This document shows positions 44,873-53,179 of a DNA stretch of 64,000 nt, one piece after another. Location of the stretch: the NCBI RefSeq assembly GCF_007753265.1, contig NZ_CP036349.1:2637363-2701362 (forward strand), written 5' to 3'. Position numbers and translations under genes: made by a program. Below the pieces are notes generated by a model. It worked only from the letters and a program-made list of their open reading frames with translations. It was not told the origin of the DNA and searched no databases. The DNA comes from Botrimarina mediterranea. GTDB lineage: Bacteria; Planctomycetota; Planctomycetia; Pirellulales; Lacipirellulaceae. Positions within the stretch are counted from its first letter, which is position 1, and every line of letters starts with the position of its first letter.

Positions 44873-47800
44873 ATGAAACGTCCATACCGGTTCAACCTTG
44901 CGCTCGCTGCGGCGATCGTGGCCTCGCTGGTCGGCGCCACTAGCGCCTCGGCTGTCGTGCTGTTCGAAGACACCTTCGATCGCGCCAATAGCCGCAACAT
45001 CGACCTCGAACTCACGGGGATCACCAACGGCACCGGCACAACGCTGGCGGCGGACGGTGTTTACACGCAGCCGTTCCTCGACCCGGCGAACGACCCCGGC
45101 CCGCAGGACGGCGCCGCGACCAACGGCGGCGGCGCGCAGATTCTCAATAGCGAACTACAACTCGCCGTCGGCGCCGGAACCTCCAACGCTTTCGTGAACC
45201 ACAACTTCACCAACGCCTCGATCCTCTCGTCGGGCGCGTTCAGCGTTTCGCTCGACGTGCTCGGATACGCCGGAACTGGCAACGGTCAGGGTGGGGCCTT
45301 CGCCGTCGGCATGTCACAGGCGCAGGCGCTTACGGCCGGCGACGCCTTCGGCGCCGATCCAAACAACGCCAAGTTCACCAACGCCTTCCTTGGCGACTCT
45401 GTTGATGTGATCTCTGACTTCTGGGTGGGCATCCGCGGCGACGGCGTCCTCGCGTGGGGCAACGGCGCCGTGGCTCCCGGGGAGCCCGGTTTCAACTCAG
45501 TGAACGTCGGTTCGAAAACTGGCACCATCTCCGCCAACTTCGGCGTCACAAGCTTTGCCGCCGGATCCAACGTCAATTACGAAGTCTTTTTCAACGGCGT
45601 CTCGCGTGGCGTTGGCTCGTTTAGCTGGAGCGGCACGAACGAGAACTTCATCGGCATTGACGCCCGCGACGGGACAAACGTTCGGCTGGACAACTTCCTC
45701 GTCGAGACATCCACGCCCCCCGCGACGCCGGCCCTGACGATCGATCGTGAAACCGGCGCTGTTACTCTCATCAACGAGACGAACCAACCGCTGTCGATGA
45801 CGATCTACTCACTCACGACCGAAGCCGGCGGCTTCAACCAAGCGAACTGGTCCAAGATCGAAACCCAAGGCATCGACACGAACGATGACTGGATCACTCT
45901 GACCGATCCCAGCAGCACCACCGACCTTTCCGAAGCGACGCTCGGCGAGTACACGCTCGGCGCCACCGGCTCGGCGAACGACGAGATCAACCTCGGCAAC
46001 GCCTGGATCCAGAGCCCGTTTGAGGACGTGCAGGTCGAGGTCCGCGACGCCGCCGGCAATGATGTGCCGATTATCATCCGCTACACCGGCAACGGCGGCG
46101 AGCCACTCGGCCTTGCCGACTACAACGGCAACGGCGTCGTCGATTCGACCGACTGGGTGAACGTCCGCGACAACCTGATCTCGGACGTGTCGGCGCTGCA
46201 GCCCATCGAGCGCTATCTCGCTGGCGACCTTAACAGCGACGGCCAAGTCAACAGCACCGACTTCCGTCAGTTCAAGACGCTCTACGAAGCCGACAACGGC
46301 GTCGGCAGCTTTGCCACGCTGCTCGCCGTCCCCGAGCCGACGTCCGCTTGCCTGGTTCTTGTTGGTCTCGCTCTGTTACGGACACGCCGCGCAATGGGCC
46401 GCGCCGTCACCCTCGGCATGTTAGCCGCTTGCGGCTTAGCGGCGACCACCCAACAGGCCAGCGCCGTCAATCTCTTCACCGACACCTTCGATCGCCCCGA
46501 CAGCCGCAACATCGACGCGGTCCTGACGGGAATCACGAACAACACGGGGACCTCGCTCCCCGCGGACGGCGTCTACACCCAGCCCCACGTCGATCCCGCC
46601 AACGAGCCCGGCCCGCAGGATGGTGACGCGATCAACGGCGGCGGCGCGCAGATCCTGGGCAACCAGCTCCAACTCGCCGTCGGCGCCGGCACCTCGAACG
46701 CCTTTGTTAATCACAATTTCACCAATGGCTCGATCCTTGCCGACGGTGGTTTCCGTGTTTCGTTAGACGTATCCGGTTACGGCGGGACGTCGAATGGGCA
46801 AGGCGGCGGCTTCGGTATCGGCATGTCTCAAGCCGAGGCTTCGATTGCCGGCGACGCCGTCAACGGAAACCCCGGATTGGGCAAGATCACCAACGCGTTC
46901 CAAGACCCTGCCTTCTTCGCCAATAACGCCGTCTCCGACTTTTGGTTCGGCATCCGCGGCAACAGCACCGTCGCCTGGGGCGCCGGCGCCGTAGCGCCGG
47001 GGGCGGCGGGGTACAACGTCGCCACCGTGGGCGCTAAGACCGGCACGATCTCAGCCACCTTCGCCCCCAGCGGCTTCAACCAGGGCGACTCGGTCGCCTA
47101 CGAGGTGTTCTACAACGACGTCTCGCAGGGCTTTGGCGTCTTCGCATGGAGCGAAGACATGGCGAACTTCATCGGCATCGATTCGCGCGACGGCGCCGCG
47201 GTGCAGTACGACAACTTCACCGTCGAGACCGTCGACGCTGCGATCAACCCGCTCCGATTGCAGATCAACACCGGAACCGGCGCCGTTTCCATCGCAGGCG
47301 GCGATGTCGCTAACGACCTCGATTTCTATGAGGTCCAGAGCGCGAGCGCTGGCCTCGTCGCTGGCGCCTTCGATGGCCTCGGTGGCGCGGCGGGATTCCC
47401 GACGGGCAACGGGTCGGGCAACGGCTGGGAGCTCAACGGCGTGCAGACCACGTCGCTCCTCAGCGAGTCGTACCTGCAATCGTCCTCGACGTTCGCCGCA
47501 GGCGGCGCGGCGATTTCGCTCGGCTCGATCTACAACACGTCGCTCGACGCCCGTGACCTCGAGTTCTACTACGAGACGCCGACTGGCCAGCGCCTACGGG
47601 GGTACGTCGAATACATCTCGGGAGTGCTGCCGGACTTTAATAGCGATGGCAAAGTCGATGCGGCGGACTACACCGTCTGGCGTGACAACGAGGGCATCAC
47701 GACAGGCGCTACCCTCGCCCAGGGCGACGCCAACGGCGACGGCGCCGTCAACAGCGCCGATTACTTGGCGTGGAAGACCCAGTACGGCGCCACAGCGGCG

Positions 47801-47905
47801 CCCGCGCTGGCCGTTCCGGAGCCAGTCACACTGGCGTCGGCTTTGTTGGGGCTGTTCGCTTTGCTGACCGGCCGCCGCCCCTGCCGCGCGCCGGTGCGGG
47901 GCTGA
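44873..47905 (+). CDS. Fused two-module PEP-CTERM/dockerin protein with an internal sorting signal and internal signal peptide
   Basis: 1010 residues without an intervening stop. First half: signal peptide 1-27, module A (about 28-285), dockerin-like segments (YNGNGVVDSTDWVNVRDNL, GDLNSDGQVNSTDFRQFK), VPEP at 486-489, hydrophobic helix and RTRR (503-506). Met508 then begins a second signal-peptide-like stretch (MGRAVTLGMLAACGLAATT...ASAV), module B, a second dockerin-like pair and VPEP near 981 with the final helix. Both modules are homologous to the 43884-44813 product. It looks like two tandem genes joined by loss of a stop codon. If real, the internal PEP-CTERM signal would lie in the middle of the chain. 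Confidence 0.75.
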   Translation: MKRPYRFNLALAAAIVASLVGATSASAVVLFEDTFDRANSRNIDLELTGITNGTGTTLAADGVYTQPFLDPANDPGPQDGAATNGGGAQILNSELQLAVGAGTSNAFVNHNFTNASILSSGAFSVSLDVLGYAGTGNGQGGAFAVGMSQAQALTAGDAFGADPNNAKFTNAFLGDSVDVISDFWVGIRGDGVLAWGNGAVAPGEPGFNSVNVGSKTGTISANFGVTSFAAGSNVNYEVFFNGVSRGVGSFSWSGTNENFIGIDARDGTNVRLDNFLVETSTPPATPALTIDRETGAVTLINETNQPLSMTIYSLTTEAGGFNQANWSKIETQGIDTNDDWITLTDPSSTTDLSEATLGEYTLGATGSANDEINLGNAWIQSPFEDVQVEVRDAAGNDVPIIIRYTGNGGEPLGLADYNGNGVVDSTDWVNVRDNLISDVSALQPIERYLAGDLNSDGQVNSTDFRQFKTLYEADNGVGSFATLLAVPEPTSACLVLVGLALLRTRRAMGRAVTLGMLAACGLAATTQQASAVNLFTDTFDRPDSRNIDAVLTGITNNTGTSLPADGVYTQPHVDPANEPGPQDGDAINGGGAQILGNQLQLAVGAGTSNAFVNHNFTNGSILADGGFRVSLDVSGYGGTSNGQGGGFGIGMSQAEASIAGDAVNGNPGLGKITNAFQDPAFFANNAVSDFWFGIRGNSTVAWGAGAVAPGAAGYNVATVGAKTGTISATFAPSGFNQGDSVAYEVFYNDVSQGFGVFAWSEDMANFIGIDSRDGAAVQYDNFTVETVDAAINPLRLQINTGTGAVSIAGGDVANDLDFYEVQSASAGLVAGAFDGLGGAAGFPTGNGSGNGWELNGVQTTSLLSESYLQSSSTFAAGGAAISLGSIYNTSLDARDLEFYYETPTGQRLRGYVEYISGVLPDFNSDGKVDAADYTVWRDNEGITTGATLAQGDANGDGAVNSADYLAWKTQYGATAAPALAVPEPVTLASALLGLFALLTGRRPCRAPVRG

Positions 47906-47918
47906 TTGAGTTACGATC

Positions 47919-47957
47919 AAAGGGCGGGGCGTCGGATGCGCCCCGCCCTTTTTTCTT
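47919..47957 (+). terminator. Rho-independent terminator
   Basis: A 13-bp perfect stem (47919-47931 with 47939-47951, core GGGCGGGGCG) with a seven-base loop, followed by a T-rich run (TTTTTTCTTT). It lies 14 bases after the stop of the fused PEP-CTERM gene. Confidence 0.9.
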
Positions 47958-48017
47958 TACGGCGCTCTCCAGAGCATCGGTGGGAATGCCTCCCACCAGA
48001 ACTAGACCTCAGAATCC

Positions 48018-50615
48018 ATGCCGACCTTTTCCATGCCCACGAAGCCGCTAATGTATGTCTTAGCCCTCGTGCTGGCGTTCGCGGGACGGACTGCGATTGC
48101 CGACGACGATCGCTTCCTCGGCTGGGCGCCGCCGGCGACGCCGCTGGTGGTCACCGACCCCTACTTCAGCATCTGGTCGGCCGGCAAGCGGCTGACCGAC
48201 GTCGAGACGACGCACTGGACGGGCCGGCGCCACGCCATCGGCAGCGTCGCCCAAATCGACGGCAAGGTCTTCCGCGTCATGGGCGTCGAGCCGAGCAATA
48301 CTCCCGCGCTCAAACAGATCGGCCTACGCGTCACGCCGACGCGTTCGATCTACCTCTTCCGCGGCGGCGGTATCGAACTCGAACTGGCGTTCACCACGCC
48401 GATGCTGCCGGACGACATCGACCTCTTGTCGCGGTCGATGACCTATGTTGATTACCGCCTGCGTGCGTTCGACAAGAAAACGCACGAGGTCGCAATCACG
48501 TTCACGGCGTCGGGCGAGCTGTGCGTCAACATACCGAGCGAACATGTCACGGCGACCGGCGTCGATTTCGACGGCGGCCGAGCATTGAAGGTTGGCTCCG
48601 TCGCCCAGCCGGTGCTGATGCACCAGGGCGACGACATCCGCATCGATTGGGGTTACCTCTACGTCGCGGCGGCGGACTCTGAAGCAAAGCTGGCGATCGG
48701 CCGCGGCCCGCAACAAGTCGCCGCGCTGCGGGGCGGGCTACGCCCCGAGTCGCTCCCTGCTTCGGTCGAGAAGGCGCCGGCGGAGGCCGTCGTTGTCGCG
48801 GTGTCGTTCGAGGGTCTCGAAGTCGGCGACGAGCCGGTCACCAGAAGCGTGGTCATCGCCTACGACGACCTTTGTTCCATCGAGTACATGGGCGCGCACC
48901 TGCGTCCCTATTGGCGCCGTAACGGGCTGGACGCCGTAGGGATGCTCGCCGAGTCGGTCGCCAACCACGACGCCGTCATCAAGCGTTGCGACGCCTTCGA
49001 CAACGAGTTGATCGCCGATCTCGACGCCGTCGGCGGCAGCGACTACGTCGAGATCGCCTCGCTTGCCTACCGGCAGTGCTTCGCGGCGGGCAAGTTTGTC
49101 GCCGACGCCAACGGCCTGCCGATCCAGTTCTGCAAAGAGAACCACTCCAACGGTTGCATCGCCACGTCGGACGTCTTCTACCCGATGGCGCCGCAGTTCT
49201 TGCTCTTCGGTCCGTCACTAGCAAAGTCGTTCGTCGTTCCGTTCATGGAGTACGCGAAAAGCGATCGCTGGAAGTTCCCCTTCGCGCCGCACGACCTCGG
49301 GACCTACCCCCGCGCCAACGGCCAAGTCTACGGCGGCGGGGAACGCAGCGAGAAGAACCAGATGCCCGTCGAGGAGAGCGGCAACCTGCTGATCCTGATG
49401 GCGGCGATCGCGCGGCTCGACGGCGACGCCGGCTTCGCCGAGCGTTACTGGCCGCAACTCCAGCAGTGGGCCGAGTATCTGAAGGACAAGGGCTTCGACC
49501 CCGACAACCAGCTCTGCACCGACGACTTCGCCGGCCACATGGCGCACAACGTCAACCTCTCGGCGAAGGCGATCTGCGGCCTCGGCGCCTACGCGCAGCT
49601 CTGCGAGCTGCGCGGCGACGAAGCGCAAGCCGCCGAGTACCGACAGACCGCCAAGGCGTTCGCTCAGCGCTGGATCGAGGCGGCCGACGACGGCAACCAC
49701 TTCCGCTTGGCGTTCGACAAGCCCGGCACGTGGAGTCAGAAGTACAACCTCGTCTGGGACCGAGTGCTCGGCCTCGGCCTCTTCCCCGACGAGGTCCGTG
49801 AGAAGGAGATGCGGTACTACCGACGGATGCAGAACCGTTACGGCCTGCCGCTCGACAACCGCCAGCCGTACACGAAGCTCGACTGGGTCCTTTGGACGGC
49901 GACGCTGACGGGCGACCGTGAAGACTTCGACGCCCTCGTGATGCCGGTGCACCGTTTCCTCCGTGAAACGCCCACCAAGGTCCCGATGACCGACTGGTAC
50001 CGCACACACAGCGGCAACCGCGTCGGCTTCACGGCGCGGCCGGTTGTCGGCGGCGTGTTCATGCGGCTGCTTTACGAGGGCGCCGTGTGGGACAAGTGGG
50101 CAAGCCGCGGCGGCAAGGCCGGCAGCGACTACGCAGCGATGCCTGCCCCACCGAAATACGTAACCCGAGTGGCCGCCGCCGACACCGAGCCGGCGACCTG
50201 GCGCTACACTGTCGAGAAGCCGTCGGACGATTGGCAGGCCCCCGACTTCGACGACAAGAGTTGGAGCGAAGGCAAGTCCGGCTTCGGCAAGGCGATGACG
50301 CCCAAGTCGGTCGTCGGCACGGTCTGGAACGGCAGCGACATCTGGTTGCGTCGCGAGTTCGACCTGCCGGGTGAGATCAACGACTCGCTACGGCTCTTCA
50401 TCCATCACGACGAGAACGCGCAGGTCTACATCAACGGCGTGCTCGCCGGCAGGTTCCCCGGTTACACCACGCAGTACGAACTGGCGCCCCTCCGCCCCGA
50501 AGCTGTCGCCGCCCTCAAGCCGACGGGCAACGTCCTCGCGGTCCACTGCCACCAAACGAGCGGCGGCCAGTACATCGACGTCGGCGTCGTGTCGGTTAAC
50601 GGGTCATCAGAATAG
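48018..50615 (+). CDS. DUF5127/DUF4965/DUF1793 glutaminase-A-like exported protein with C-terminal jelly-roll
   Basis: 865 residues with a signal peptide (1-28). Residues 33-260 match the N-terminal DUF5127 region (PLVVTDPYFSIWSAGKRLTD, TTHWTGRRHAIGSVAQIDGKVFRVMG), 270-455 DUF4965 (EIASLAYRQCFAAGKFVAD, KENHSNGCIATSDVFYP), and 455-680 DUF1793 (FPFAPHDLGTYPRANGQVYGG, NLLILMAAIAR, GTWSQKYNLVWDRVLGLGLFP). A galactose-binding-like domain (about 720-860; FDDKSWSEGKSGFG, DIWLRREFDLPG, VYINGVLAGRFPGYT) is added. Related proteins are called glutaminases but the (alpha/alpha)6 region suggests glycan processing. A terminator separates it from the upstream gene, and a 30-bp palindrome follows. Confidence 0.85.
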   Translation: MPTFSMPTKPLMYVLALVLAFAGRTAIADDDRFLGWAPPATPLVVTDPYFSIWSAGKRLTDVETTHWTGRRHAIGSVAQIDGKVFRVMGVEPSNTPALKQIGLRVTPTRSIYLFRGGGIELELAFTTPMLPDDIDLLSRSMTYVDYRLRAFDKKTHEVAITFTASGELCVNIPSEHVTATGVDFDGGRALKVGSVAQPVLMHQGDDIRIDWGYLYVAAADSEAKLAIGRGPQQVAALRGGLRPESLPASVEKAPAEAVVVAVSFEGLEVGDEPVTRSVVIAYDDLCSIEYMGAHLRPYWRRNGLDAVGMLAESVANHDAVIKRCDAFDNELIADLDAVGGSDYVEIASLAYRQCFAAGKFVADANGLPIQFCKENHSNGCIATSDVFYPMAPQFLLFGPSLAKSFVVPFMEYAKSDRWKFPFAPHDLGTYPRANGQVYGGGERSEKNQMPVEESGNLLILMAAIARLDGDAGFAERYWPQLQQWAEYLKDKGFDPDNQLCTDDFAGHMAHNVNLSAKAICGLGAYAQLCELRGDEAQAAEYRQTAKAFAQRWIEAADDGNHFRLAFDKPGTWSQKYNLVWDRVLGLGLFPDEVREKEMRYYRRMQNRYGLPLDNRQPYTKLDWVLWTATLTGDREDFDALVMPVHRFLRETPTKVPMTDWYRTHSGNRVGFTARPVVGGVFMRLLYEGAVWDKWASRGGKAGSDYAAMPAPPKYVTRVAAADTEPATWRYTVEKPSDDWQAPDFDDKSWSEGKSGFGKAMTPKSVVGTVWNGSDIWLRREFDLPGEINDSLRLFIHHDENAQVYINGVLAGRFPGYTTQYELAPLRPEAVAALKPTGNVLAVHCHQTSGGQYIDVGVVSVNGSSE

Positions 50616-50634
50616 CAGACCTCAGAAGAATCAA

Positions 50635-50726
50635 ACCACGACGGGCACGAAGAACACGACGGTCAGATTGCCGGGGCTACGTGTGTCGCGGAGAGCGACC
50701 GTCGTGTTCTTCGTGCCCGTCGTGGT
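50635..50726. repeat. Perfect 30-bp inverted repeat between convergent genes
   Basis: Arms 50635-50664 and 50697-50726 are exact reverse complements around a 32-base loop. The core word is GGGCACGAAGAACACGAC. It starts 20 bases after the DUF4965 stop and ends 22 bases before the NCS2 permease stop, placing it symmetrically between two convergent genes. Confidence 0.92.
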
Positions 50727-50748
50727 GCATCTCTTTGACGAACATGGT

Positions 50749-52074
50749 CTAGCGCTCATAGGCGAGATAGATCGCAAACACCGCCGCGACGGCGGAGAGC
50801 ACGGCGCCGACTTCCCGGCAACGACCCGTCAGCAGTTTGATCGCGACGTAGCTCAGCACGCCGTAACCGATGCCGTGAGCGATCGAGAACGTCATCGGGA
50901 TCGTCAGCAGCGTGATGAACGCGGGGATGGCCTCGTCGAGGCGCTCGAAATCGAGCTCGGCGATCTGGCGGAGCATCAAGAATCCCACCAGGATCAGCGC
51001 CGGCGCCGTGGCCGCCGCCGGGATCGCCGCCGCGAGTGGTGAGACGAAGATCGCCAGCAAGAACAACAGTCCCACGAAAACCGTGTGCAGACCCGTGCGG
51101 GCGCCCTCGGCGACGCCGGCGGCGGACTCGATGTAGCTCGTCACCGAGCTGACGCCCAAGAGCCCGCCGATGCTCGCGCTGATTGAGTCCACCGCCAGCA
51201 CCCGCCGCACGCCGTGGAGGCGGCCCTCTTCGTCGTGTAGGCCGCCCTCTTCGGCGATGGCGGTCGCGGTGCCGAGCGTGTCGAAGAAGTCCACCACCAT
51301 GAGGGCAAAGAGCACCGGCACGAGCTCCCACCGCAGCGCGCCGGCGAGGTCCGCCTGAAACGCCACGTCGAACGATGGCCAGCCCCAACCGCTGGGCGGC
51401 GTCACCAAGCCCGCCGCCCACGCTAAGAGCGTCGTCGCGGCGATGCCGAGGATCAGCGTCCCCTTCACTCGACACGCCAACAGCGCCGCGGTGATCGCGA
51501 GGCCCGCGAGCGAGACGGCGGTCGTTGGCTCTCGAAGGTCACCGGCGGCGAGCAACGGCCCGGCCGGCGGCGCGGGCGCGCCCTGCACGACGATGCCGGC
51601 GTTCGATAACCCAATCAGCGCGATAAACAGCCCGATCCCGGCGCCGATCGCCAGCCGCAGCGACCTGGGGATGGCGTCGAGCACCGCTTCACGAAGCCCA
51701 AGCAGCACCAGCGCGAGGATCAGCAGCCCCTCGATCACCACCAGCCCCATCGCCGCCTGCCAACTACCGGCTTGCTCGGCGACGTTGAACGCGATCAAGG
51801 CGTTGAGCCCCATCCCGCTCGCCAGGGCGATCGGGGCGTTCGCGACCAACCCCATCAACAGACAGCAAACCCCCGCCGCCAAGGCCGTACACGCCACCAG
51901 CGACGGCGTCGCCTCGACGCCGACAGCGGCCGACAGGATACCGGCGTTCACCGGCAGGATGTACGCCATCGTCAAGAACGTCGCCACAGCGCCCCGCAAC
52001 TCGGCGCCAACCGTCGTGGTCCGCCCGAGGGCGTCGCGCATCAGATAGCCAAAGACGCTTTGCATGGGCGACAT
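50749..52074 (-). CDS. NCS2 family purine permease (AzgA/PbuG-like)
   Basis: About 441 residues from ATG 52074 (M20 at 52065 is also possible; the frame extends to 52122). Twelve to fourteen helices. Family blocks: GAVATFLTMAYILPVNAGILS near the N terminus, ALASGMGLNALIAF, GIGLFIALIGLSNAGIVV, and VVDFFDTLGTATAIAEEGGL with the following DSISASIGGLLGVSSVTSYIESAAGVAEGARTGL, as in hypoxanthine/guanine/adenine transporters. The insertion sequence at 52124 starts 50 bases before the start codon, so it may have replaced or altered the native promoter. Confidence 0.92.
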   Translation of the reverse strand: MSPMQSVFGYLMRDALGRTTTVGAELRGAVATFLTMAYILPVNAGILSAAVGVEATPSLVACTALAAGVCCLLMGLVANAPIALASGMGLNALIAFNVAEQAGSWQAAMGLVVIEGLLILALVLLGLREAVLDAIPRSLRLAIGAGIGLFIALIGLSNAGIVVQGAPAPPAGPLLAAGDLREPTTAVSLAGLAITAALLACRVKGTLILGIAATTLLAWAAGLVTPPSGWGWPSFDVAFQADLAGALRWELVPVLFALMVVDFFDTLGTATAIAEEGGLHDEEGRLHGVRRVLAVDSISASIGGLLGVSSVTSYIESAAGVAEGARTGLHTVFVGLLFLLAIFVSPLAAAIPAAATAPALILVGFLMLRQIAELDFERLDEAIPAFITLLTIPMTFSIAHGIGYGVLSYVAIKLLTGRCREVGAVLSAVAAVFAIYLAYER

Positions 52075-52123
52075 GCTAACGACCCCGAGGCGCCAGCGCG
52101 TAGGGCTCGCCGCCATGCCCAAT

Positions 52124-53108
52124 TTAGCCCCCGGTCATTGCAACGTTATGCAGTTGCTATCACGAGCTTTTGTCGTTTGAGGACGCGGAGGGCGTTGAGG
52201 AGGAGCTTGGCTTGGACCCAGAGGTGGACGCGGTGAAGGCGTCGGACCCAGCTTGGCAGGGGGCCCAGGCCGCCGGCGAAGCTGGTGAGGTTGCCGAAGC
52301 AGCGTTCGATCGGGTCGCGGAAGGCGAGCACGGCTTGTCCGAAGGGACGGCGGAGCATCTCCAGGCAGTGCACACGGCTGGGCTCGTGGCGGCGATGCCC
52401 CAACGCCTGCCCCGGCCGCTGCTGCTGGGCGATGATCTGATGACGCGGCGAAGCCACGCGGTGCAGCGGGTTGCTGTCGTACTGACGGTCCCCCGTCACA
52501 TAGCCCTCGCCCGGCAGCTCTTCGAGCAGCGGACGAGCGGCCGTCGCGTCGCCCGTGTTCATCGGCTCCACCCGCCACACCGAAGGGAGCGGGCCCTCGC
52601 CCCACACCACGTGCAGCTTGTAGCCCTTCGCGAAGCGGTTGGCCGCCCGCCCCACGCGCGCGTCGGGGTCCTTGCTGTAGGAACCGATCGGCAGCGGCTT
52701 GCTGTCGATCCGTTGCAACCACCAGCGCCGCGGGTCGCCCCCCAACGCCTGCTCCAGACGGCCCAGCAGCTCCCTCACGCCACGGCTCCGTAGCCGGCGG
52801 CTCATCGTCGATTGCGACGGGAACGGAACCGATAGCTGCGGCGGCCAGTTGTCGGGCTGGCAGGCCCAGCTGGTGGGCCGGTCGTGGACCACCGCCCATA
52901 AGAACACCGCCACGACCTCCGACGCCCGGTAAAACCCGCTCGTCCAAACGTTGTCCAGCCGCCTGGCAATCGCGTACAGTTGCTCCCAGAGTTCGCGTTC
53001 CATCTGGCTTCTCCCTTGGTTGGTCCCAAAAGAGATTCAGTAGAACGCGAACTCCCTTCTTTTAACCCCTGCTAGCAACTGCATAACGTTGCATTGACCG
53101 GGGGCTAA
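52124..53108 (-). mobile_element. Complete insertion sequence, IS4/IS5 superfamily
   Basis: 985 bp flanked by 36-bp terminal inverted repeats (52124-52159 and 53073-53108) that differ at a single base. Ends begin TTAGCCCCCGG; if the outer TA is a target duplication, the ends proper are GCCCCC. One intact transposase gene on the minus strand. No cargo. Confidence 0.88.
52146..53003 (-). CDS. IS4/IS5-family DDE transposase
   Basis: 285 residues, starting at ATG 53003. Catalytic triad as seen: Asp100 (QRIDSKPLPI), Asp172 (GDRQYDSNPL) and Glu233 (RDPIERCFG), with the spacing and the Y-[2]-R-[3]-E-like signature of DDE_Tnp_1 transposases. The N-terminal 70 residues hold the usual helical DNA-binding part. 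The frame is uninterrupted, so the copy may be active. The gene fills nearly all of the element and its 3' end reaches into the left terminal repeat. Overlapping frames on the same strand are shadows. Confidence 0.9.
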   Translation of the reverse strand: MERELWEQLYAIARRLDNVWTSGFYRASEVVAVFLWAVVHDRPTSWACQPDNWPPQLSVPFPSQSTMSRRLRSRGVRELLGRLEQALGGDPRRWWLQRIDSKPLPIGSYSKDPDARVGRAANRFAKGYKLHVVWGEGPLPSVWRVEPMNTGDATAARPLLEELPGEGYVTGDRQYDSNPLHRVASPRHQIIAQQQRPGQALGHRRHEPSRVHCLEMLRRPFGQAVLAFRDPIERCFGNLTSFAGGLGPLPSWVRRLHRVHLWVQAKLLLNALRVLKRQKLVIATA

Positions 53109-53179
53109 GTGCAAGCGCACGGCCGCCATGCGCTTCCAGCCTGATTAAGCAATTATCCCGTTCATGACGCGACAGAAGC

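Noticed and set aside
52135-52947. Second long minus-strand frame inside the insertion sequence
   Set aside because: The 285-codon frame has the full DDE triad; the other frame is Pro/Arg-rich and has no motif, so a frameshifted two-frame transposase is not needed.
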